This document shows, piece by piece, positions 56,930 through 64,000 of a DNA stretch of 64,000 nt; the first letter of the stretch is position 1, and every line of letters begins with the position of its first letter. The notes beneath the pieces are model-generated. The model was not told where the DNA came from, searched no databases, and saw only the letters and a program-made list of their open reading frames with translations. The translations under genes and the position numbers were made by a program. This DNA comes from Typha latifolia. Its lineage: Eukaryota > Streptophyta > Magnoliopsida > Poales > Typhaceae. Where the stretch lies: NCBI GenBank assembly GCA_019914945.1, contig CM034106.1:2294001-2358000 (forward strand). The letters run 5' to 3'.

Positions 56930-57867
56930 TTAATACGATCTCCCCTTAGGCTAAGGTTCGATCTCTTCCAATTCTCTGATCTCGACTAGATTTGGCAAGA
57001 AAATTTGAAATAAGATCCCGAATGATTCCGCCGTTGGATCTATGGAAAATTTAGATATGTTGTAGCCCCAAAAAAGAGCTTTCGAACAAATTAAGTTTTA
57101 GGCAAATCAGATGTAGGGATCTCAAGATATTGTCTAATTAGTGGACGAACATCAGGGTACTTTATTTAGGATCCATGAATGGAGGCACGAGATCCTAGGT
57201 GATGGTGATTGGAGGTGGACCGGCATTTGTGGGGTGGCATCGGTGAAAAGTAGTGGTGGAAGGGTTATAGTTGATAGAAGGGTTAGAGCAAGTGTTGGAT
57301 AGATTGGAAGAAAGGGAAGGAAAGGGTCGCCCCTAAGGGTCTAGGGTGATTGGCTAGTCGAGGGAGGTCAGAAGCGATATCGCCGGGGATTGAGAAAACG
57401 CGGCGTCGCTGGGGATTGAGAAAACGAGAGCGAAGAAGACGAAGGAGGCAAGGCAAAACTCAATTCTTCAATAATCAATAATCCCCTTTGGTTGCCTTCC
57501 ACATCCTCTTAGAGGCTAACCAACAACTCAAAATTAACCATAAACTATATAATTTTGCCGACCGTGTTCGAATGCACCGAGTTCGCTCTTCTCTGGAATT
57601 GCGAACGCGATGCAGGCGTTCGAACACGCGATCAAACGCGCCTATTTCCCACTTCTCTGGATTTAGGAACGCGATACAGACGTTCACAGTGCGTTCGAAT
57701 AGGGTGTTTGAATGCACAATGCACACTCTTCACCCACGTTCACAACTACGTTCGAACTCACTCCACCCGCGTTCGAACATGACTTACAGAAAACTCATTT
57801 TCATGGAAATTAAACACTAAAACAAGAAACAAAGATACTCCTAAAGTGAATTTATGCTCGAGACGAC
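56930..57867 (-). mobile_element. Probable gypsy 5' LTR with TTCGAA palindromes
   Basis: It lies just upstream (minus strand) of a primer-binding site TGGTATTAGAGCC (56914-56926) and of gag. The outer end reads TGTCGTCTCGAGC. Five exact TTCGAA words occur at 57567, 57619, 57694, 57751 and 57772, with decayed forms between them. No second LTR is available for comparison, so the borders are inferred. Confidence 0.5.
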
Positions 57868-58330
57868 ATCGGTGAAGTCTGAATCGTATCACAAAACCCA
57901 GTGGCTGCTGCATATAAACATCCTCATCCAGAAAACTATGAACGAAGGTATTACTCACAACAATTTGGCGAAGATGCCATCCCCTGGAGACAGCCAAAGC
58001 AAAGATCAAACGAACAGTGTCTGGCTTAACAACAGGGCTGAAAGTATCCTGATAATCGACACCATACTGCTGTGTGAACCCCCGAGCAACCAGACGTGCC
58101 TTATGTTTATCAACGGAACCATCCGGACGCTGTTTAAGCTTGAATACCCACTTACTGCCAACAACGTTGATACTTGGTGGACGTGGCACAAATGTCCAAG
58201 TACAATTCTTCTTAAGACCAGCAAACTCATCCTTCATCGCGAAGCGCCAAGCTGGATTTGAAAGAGCAAGACGATGAGATATAGGCTCAGCAAAGAAAGC
58301 ACGACAATTTGGAGTATACTAAACAATGCC
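57868..58330 (-). pseudogene. Copia-2 reverse transcriptase, N-terminal part
   Basis: The minus strand encodes NCTWTFVPRPPSINVVGSKW, then DKHKARLVARGFTQQYGVDY, DTFSPVVKPDTVRLI and DEDVYMQQPLGFV, the conserved start of copia reverse transcriptase. The homology ends near 57870 at the gypsy junction. The remaining reverse transcriptase resumes only at 54956 without the YVDD motif. Confidence 0.9.
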
Positions 58331-58666
58331 ATCTGTGAATTTCTTAGGGAAGGTCTTGTTGGCGCGGAGGCGAGTAATCATTTGATGCACGGGTGGAGCA
58401 TTAGCAAGAGCAGCATTTGGTGCAAGCTCGATATTGGCGACGCCTGCTACGTGACCAAGTGAATGTGCATTAGGAAATTGGGCTGAATCCGACCAAGGCG
58501 TGAGCGCTGAGGTTGCCGCATTGAGTGGTTGCTGCAGTGGAGGATTTCCTAGGCCAGGAGTCAAGGTAGCAAGCCTAGGACTTCATGCACCCGGGACGTC
58601 GATCATGCAGACACGCTGATCGTCTATCAGAGGCACGGGACATGGTGCAACTATAGCTGCATTAGA

Positions 58667-59480
58667 CTAAGGGAAACAAATAGCGTCAAAAGAAGGGATG
58701 GCCGACCAAGGAGTGGAAAAAGGGAAAAGGGATTCATCAAAGACAACATCTCGCGAGATATACGCCCGGCTAGTGCTTTTGTCAAGACACTTATATCCCT
58801 TATGCATGGAACTATACCCTAAGAAGACACACAGTTTGGAATGAAATTGCAACTTATGAGAATTATATTTCTGAAGACTAGGCCAACATGCACAATCAAA
58901 AGTGCGAAGAAAGGTATAATCTAGTGTAATGAGAAGGTGTGTAATAGGGGTAGAATTATTAATAGTACGGCTTGGCATACGATTAATTAAGTAGAACGTG
59001 GTAAAGAAGGCTTCATCCCGAAATCTAAAAGGAATAGAGGAATGCGCTAATAAAGCAAGGCCGATTTCAACAATGTGTCTGTGCTTCCTTTCGGCTACAC
59101 CGTTTTGCTTGAGGTATGGGGGCCATGACACAAGGTGAAAAGTACCACAATGCTGGAAATACTTATGGAGACGGTGGTACTCTCCTCCCCAATTGGATTG
59201 AATAGTGTGAATTTTGGAATTCAAGAGGTGCTCAACATGATTTTGAAAAATATAAAAGATTTGCTCAACATTTGATTTATGCTTAATGAGATAAATCCAA
59301 GTGTAGCGACTATAATCATCCAAGAAACTTACATAGTACTTGAAACCTCCAACAGAAGCTTGAGCAGGTCCACACACATCGGAGTGAATAAGCTCAAAAG
59401 GAGAGGTGGTGACACGAATAGAATTATTATAAAGAAGTTGATGTCTCTTTGCACGTTGGCATGCATTACAAACTGAGGAC
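58667..59480 (-). pseudogene. Copia-2 integrase core
   Basis: The minus strand carries YYVSFLDDYSRYTWIYLI, HTIQSNWGGEY, and NGVAERKHRHIVE. In active copia integrases the second catalytic Asp lies in QSDxGGEY. Here it is Asn, so this copy would be inactive even if intact. RAYISRDVVFDE near the end marks the integrase C-terminal region. 58331-58666 should be the linker to reverse transcriptase and is degraded. Confidence 0.88.
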
Positions 59481-59900
59481 TCTTATTCAAAGGAGCAACC
59501 TAATTTATTGGATTTCAAGATAGACCTAGCAATGGTTGGAGTAGGATGCCCAAGACGTTGATGCCACTGAGAGGACGACACCTTGACACCGGACGAAGCA
59601 TGATGAGGAGTGGTGGATGTTGAGCGGCCAAACAGCACTAGGTGGAGACCCCCTTTGCTTCTACTGAGTAGAAGCGTTTTCTTCATGGCCCTGTCCATAA
59701 TAAAGAAAGCATCGGTATGAAATTCAATGAAAACATTTTATCAGAAACAAGTTTGTGTGTAGAAAGAAGATGTTTATTTATGTTAGGGACATGAAGAATA
59801 TTTTTAAGAGCAAGGGAACGATCTAAGCCGGGAATTATAGAATGACCAATATGTGAAATAAGCAAACCTGCTCTATTGGCCACTTGAACCTGATCCTTGC
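59481..59900 (-). pseudogene. Copia-2 protease end / GAG-pre-integrase
   Basis: Minus strand: LKNILHVPNINKHLLSTHKL (pre-integrase region; L.NVLHVP.I..NL.S type), then a frame change and WHQRLGHPTPTIARSILKS, the HxxxGHP motif. The protease active site upstream is not recognisable. Confidence 0.8.
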
Positions 59901-60046
59901 CATGGTAGGGTTCCTAACTGGTCAGCCGATCAAGATCACTCGTCAGGTGATCCATTGCATTGGTGTCAATATACTAGTTCGTGTCAACATTGTAGCCTCA
60001 TCCAGTTGTGGCGTTGTTGTCGCCGTGGAGTACATGGTTGAATTTG

Positions 60047-60892
60047 TTACGATAGTTCAGGGCTATATGGCCGTAGATGCCGCACACCTAGCAGCGAAGG
60101 CCATTGTTTTCCTGCCACGGCCACCGTCACCACCACCACGGTGGCCACCACGATTATTGCCGAAGTTGTTGTATGGTAGTTATTGTTGTTGTTGTTGCAG
60201 CACGAGGCATTGGAGGAGTGCTGGCATATGGCGTTGTTATTGGACGAAGAAAATTCCACCGTGCCACCCGTCATGGCAGCTTGAGCTTCATGCGCAAGCA
60301 TGTAGGAGTACAGCTCCTAGAGTGCCACCGCTCGCTGATTGCTCAGGACGGTAATGGTGGTGAGGAGATCACCGTGGCCCGCACCAAGGCTGGTGAGGAT
60401 GTAGACGATCACTTCTTCATCAAACATGGGCTGCCCGATGTTTGCCATGGTGTCAGCAAGGGTCGTCATCTTCTGGAAGTATTCAGACGCGCTCAGGTCG
60501 AGCTTCTTCGTCGTGGAAAGTTGGGTGTGGATCTGGATGGCGTTCTGCGATGTGGGGGCGAGAAACATTGTGTGGAGCGTCATCCACACTTCGGTAGAGG
60601 TGCTAGCGCGTGTGAGTTAAGGGAGCACGTCCTTAGTCATGGAGGATAGGAGGCCACCCAAAATCGTCTGATCCTGGATGATCCAATTGACACGGGCAGA
60701 GTTTTCCACTTAACTGGCGGCGGTGCCAGTCCTTTCAGTTATCGTGGCTGGCGGCATGGGAGTGGTGCCGTCGAGATAACCAAAGAGCTGGATGCCCCGG
60801 AGGATGGGGACTACTTGGGCCTTCCATAGGAGGAAATTGGTGCGTCTTTGCCTACAAGTAAAGGCGTTGGCGAAAGAAGAAGTGCTGGTCAT
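60047..60892 (-). pseudogene. Copia-2 gag
   Basis: The ATG at 60892 begins MTSTSSFANAF..., then FLLWKAQVVPILRGIQLFGY (copia gag N-terminal) before a stop. It resumes in other frames with VWMTLHTMFLAPTSQ, LSASEYFQKMTTLADTMA and YILTSLGAGHGDLLT. The C-terminal part is low-complexity (runs of Asn and Val) and lacks a clear zinc knuckle. Confidence 0.8.
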
Positions 60893-61192
60893 GATAGAGG
60901 CGCTCGGGGAGGAGACTAGGGCACCGGTAGTGTTGGAATCAAGATTGGAAGAGTCATGGCGAAGGAGATGGGATCTGGCTTTGATACCAAGTCAGAGAAC
61001 CTATTAGCCGCAGAATCCCCAGAGGGGTGTCATTCTCTTTATATAGATAATGATACATGGTAGGGTGTACAACAGAATATATCTTCATGATCCTATACAA
61101 TCAAATCCTTTTATCTATACATAAAACCAATCCCTTCAATTATGCTATGCCATAATTCTCATGCCTAGTAGATCGCTGTCTACTATGTTTAC

Positions 61193-61617
61193 GAAAATTA
61201 CTCCAAAAACTCTTAGCTGTTGCTTCAAGGCATGATTTCTTTTTTAGCTAGCAAGGACTTGAGTTCAAAACATTATTTTCAAAGAAGCATAAGCTCCACA
61301 TACTTCGTTCCCTACCCAGCAAAGAAACATAGCGGTAGCGGTAATCCAGTGAAGACGCTCGATAGATTCCTTCTTGTTGGGAAGATTGAAAAAACGTTGA
61401 TCAGTTCAACATTTGTATCGTTAAGCAAAATTTTTTTAACTACTAAATGACTAAACTAAAGAGATTTATATACATAAAACGTTGAAATATTAAGCGTTTT
61501 AAAACCGGACAAAAATTATGAACTATAAATTATACCCAATTTGGTAATAAATTTAATAACAATCTATTTTGGTAAAAAAATAAATTTATAACATGACTAG
61601 TTTGGTCAAAAACTCGA
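61193..61617. other. Spacer with a stray CNL 3'-flank fragment
   Basis: At about 61300-61400 the words CCCAGCAAAGAAACATAG and TTCCTTCTTGTTGGGAA match the CNL 3' flank at 23880-23950 (CCCAGCAAAGTAACATAG; CCCTTCTTGTTGGGAA). It is an extra, more diverged copy just left of the full third copy. The rest is AT-rich. Confidence 0.55.
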
Positions 61618-64000
61618 CAACTTGAAATGTGCCACCCTGAGATGCTGGATAACGAAGTATTTCCCACTTGGAAGACTTACAATTAATTAACTTAAAAAAT
61701 TCTACAAACCCACCACACGAAAATGGATTGGTACAATTTCCATCCTCATGTTCAACATCAGGAGGTTATTTTATTTAAAGAAAAAACATAAACATTATAA
61801 TCCCACACCTCCTAGTCCACTGGTTAAACATTATAACCCCACACCAAATAAAGTTTCAACATCCAAAACAACAATATCACATCACTTCACCACAAAACTG
61901 AACAAAATAAAGCAAGCAAAACAGTATTACCATCAAAATTAAGACAGCAAAAACAACACATAATCAACCAGGATGAAAGAAAGGAAAATTTTCAAAGATC
62001 AACAGAATCGTTTCTTCTGTTTCTCCTTTCCTTGAATTATCAGCTTCCTCTACTCCAGAGCGTCCGTATTCTTCATTCCTGCCCAGCAAAGTAACATAAT
62101 ATTAATTAGACGTAGAAGCTCCAATATGTCCCTTCTTGTCAGGAAATTGAAAATTTATACTATTTCTATCTAGCCAAGTGCACCAGTTGACCACCACAAT
62201 ATCTACTTAACACTTCTTATCTTTTCAACATCATGAGTTGATGGTCTTTTGGGTTTTTGTCATGAAATCACACTTCTTATTTAAAACCTTCAAAAAGATT
62301 GAAATCTATATAGAGCAATAATCAATATCGGTTTTTGAAACCTAATTAAAACAAAGAAGCAAATAATTTGATATGGATCTATCCTATAATGTCATTCAAA
62401 TATGGTTTTCGTACTATTCTAAACCGTATTAAGTGAAACTATGAAAGCATGACATCAAGCCAAACTATTTCACCACCGTATAAGCACAGTAGGAATTGTA
62501 CAATTCTTTGGAATGGGATCATAAAAGAATCCACTTTTATTTCAACAAAAATAACGATGAAGAGGCATCATCATAATTAGCTGAATTATTGATATCAACT
62601 ATAAGTAAGTTTCTAAATTTTTGGAAAAACATGTGAATCTCATAAAGTTCTCACAAGACTAATCTGAAATGAGAACTCGAAATTAAAATTTTGCTACCTC
62701 ATTTCTGAATTACAAACTGATTATTGACCAAATAGAAAAATCCAAGTAGTATTGATGTTACTGAAACATCTAACGTGTAACATGTTTCTCATTACTCTAA
62801 AATGACCAACCAGAAAAATAGTTAATGAGAGAGAACGTGCTACGATCGTGCCTATACGAATTTAACTAACTAAAAATTTAAGAAGAATGGGCATCCTGGT
62901 GCACTAGACTACAGGGAATGCTATAAAGGCACAGAAAAGTTTCATTGGATATATAAAAAGAACAGACAATGGAGAAATGTAAATATAAGGACGGACGAAC
63001 GGGAAATTCATTGCTATATCCCGAGGAATTAAATATTAAGGGGATGGTGAAAGAACTCATACCCGGGTTTGACAATTGTGTTCTTCTAGAGTAATAGTTG
63101 CTAATTTCTTCTTGTTGTAAATGCCTATTTGTACATCAGGGATGTGTTGAATCTTGGGCCAATCCGGACCGGAATCTCGTAGGCACCTCTCTACCAACTT
63201 TGGGGAAAGGCCATATAACTGCAGTTCTTTTAGCGACGATGGAAGTTTTGGCACTGACTGGAGCTCTCTGCATTGGTGTACTCGTAGAACTTGGAGACAA
63301 CAGAGGCTTTGCAGTTCTTCAAGCAGGAACTGCCAAGAGGATACATCTCTTATATGTAGCTCTTGCAGCAAGGTGCAGTTCTTCAACGCCCATTCTTCTA
63401 ATGCTGAGGATCGGATTCCAATACAGCATTCAAGATGCAGATTTCGGGCGGAGATGCTTTTCAATGGCACAGTGCATAGCAGCGAGGGATCGTCGATGTG
63501 AATCTCGTCCAATATTAAGGAAGTTGAGGAAGAGCGATGTTCCGCTAGCGACGTTAACAATGATGATGTAGCGTCTGCAATTAAACTGGGGCATTTGTTC
63601 ACTTCCAAATACTTGAGGGATGGGAGTGCTTGCAGACCCCCCAGAGATTCTAGCTGTGAGCAATCCTTAATCGACAGATGTTCTAGAGCTTTCCATCTTC
63701 CAAGCACTTCTGCCGAGGGAAGGGATTTGACGTTTGCACAGCCACTGATAATCAGTCCAATGAGAAAGTCGAGGTCTTGCGGAGCTTTGTTGGGTAATGG
63801 ATCGAGTACATCGCAATGCTGTATAACAAGGGTGTGCAGCGACGAAGGAAGGAACCTTCCTGATGTTGAGTCGTTCCACAGTTTCGGACAACCCTTTACC
63901 TTGAGTTCCTTGAGAGAGGTGAATTTCTCGAATCCTCCGATAGGTAAATGTGTCAGCTCACTACAGTTCTGGATGAACAACTCCACGAGAGATGTAAAAA
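61618..64000. repeat. Segmental duplication block C (partial, runs off the edge)
   Basis: From CAACTTGAAATGTGCCAC at 61618 the sequence follows 23425 onward in block A and 43120 onward in block B, through the CNL 3' flank into NLR-C. It is more diverged than A is from B in the flank, with an additional insertion at about 62395-62470. No PAP26 sequence precedes it. Confidence 0.85.
63057..64000 (-). CDS. NLR-C: LRR C-terminus of a third CNL gene (partial)
   Basis: The minus-strand frame is open from the window edge to a stop at 63057, about 314 residues. It is the LRR end of the same family as NLR-A and NLR-B (LKDCSQLESLGGLQALPSLK, with CPSLIAD, and the end LEEHNCQTRV). The 2-bp deletion that breaks NLR-B is absent here (GAGAGAGGTGAA at about 63913), so the part in view is intact. 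The NB-ARC and start lie beyond position 64000, so completeness cannot be judged. Polymorphic residues cluster around the LRR xxLxLxx strands, as expected for a recognition surface. Confidence 0.85.
   Translation of the reverse strand, partial: FTSLVELFIQNCSELTHLPIGGFEKFTSLKELKVKGCPKLWNDSTSGRFLPSSLHTLVIQHCDVLDPLPNKAPQDLDFLIGLIISGCANVKSLPSAEVLGRWKALEHLSIKDCSQLESLGGLQALPSLKYLEVNKCPSLIADATSSLLTSLAEHRSSSTSLILDEIHIDDPSLLCTVPLKSISARNLHLECCIGIRSSALEEWALKNCTLLQELHIRDVSSWQFLLEELQSLCCLQVLRVHQCRELQSVPKLPSSLKELQLYGLSPKLVERCLRDSGPDWPKIQHIPDVQIGIYNKKKLATITLEEHNCQTRV

Larger units (their letters stand above)
53937..61192 (-). mobile_element. Copia retrotransposon 2, interrupted by gypsy DNA
   Basis: The 5' LTR is on the right (about 60990-61192) and the 3' LTR on the left (53937-54072). 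Both read TGTAAACATAGTAGA... on the minus strand and end ...TTCTCTGACT. The left copy lacks about 75 bp in the middle. A primer-binding site TGGTATCAAAGCC lies next to the right LTR (60977-60989). A polypurine tract, TTGAGGGGGAA, precedes the left LTR start. Flanks ggaaat and gaaaat fit a diverged target duplication. Gag, protease/pre-integrase, integrase, reverse transcriptase and RNase H follow in copia order from right to left. About 2.9 kb of gypsy sequence replaces part of the reverse transcriptase. Confidence 0.85.

Noticed and set aside
60047..60649. Plus-strand open frames of 156 and 181 codons
   Set aside because: They are antisense to copia gag, and Cys/His-rich stretches come from GTT/CAC-type low-complexity sequence.

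Overview
The window is nuclear DNA of a flowering plant. The evidence is a gene split by nine coding exons with GT-AG introns, large intronless coiled-coil NB-ARC-LRR (CNL) resistance genes, and many nested LTR retrotransposons, hAT elements and MITE-like repeats in AT-rich DNA. The species cannot be fixed from the sequence alone.

There is one apparently intact host gene. It is a plus-strand purple acid phosphatase whose nine coding exons between 2987 and 20997 join in frame into 479 residues with all seven metal ligands, most like Arabidopsis PAP26. It spreads over 18 kb because its introns hold transposons: a solo LTR in intron 2, and in intron 3 a 5.3-kb hAT element that itself carries a 2.27-kb LTR. 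Downstream and convergent on the minus strand lies a CNL gene, NLR-A (24780-28536), broken in its LRR part.

A block containing PAP26 exons 5-9, the spacer and NLR-A (about 18966-28900) occurs again at about 35811-48630. In this second block the PAP copy is a dead fragment with a deleted copia element inserted in exon 6, and the CNL copy (NLR-B) has a different frameshift. A third copy begins near 61618 and runs off the right edge with the LRR end of NLR-C. A tiny remnant, NLR-D, sits at 32646-33152.

Between and around the blocks lie transposon layers: 29-35.8 kb (gypsy, copia and MITE remnants), 49.1-52.7 kb (a hAT element with clear 8-bp target duplications) and 53.9-61.2 kb (a minus-strand copia element broken by a gypsy gag-protease fragment). 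LTRs of a copia element and a gypsy-like element both carry dense arrays of the palindrome GCGTTCGAACGC. This is the least explained pattern in the window. I found no tRNA, rRNA or CRISPR, and no convincing new multi-gene system. What is most informative is the history of duplication, insertion and decay of a PAP26-CNL block.
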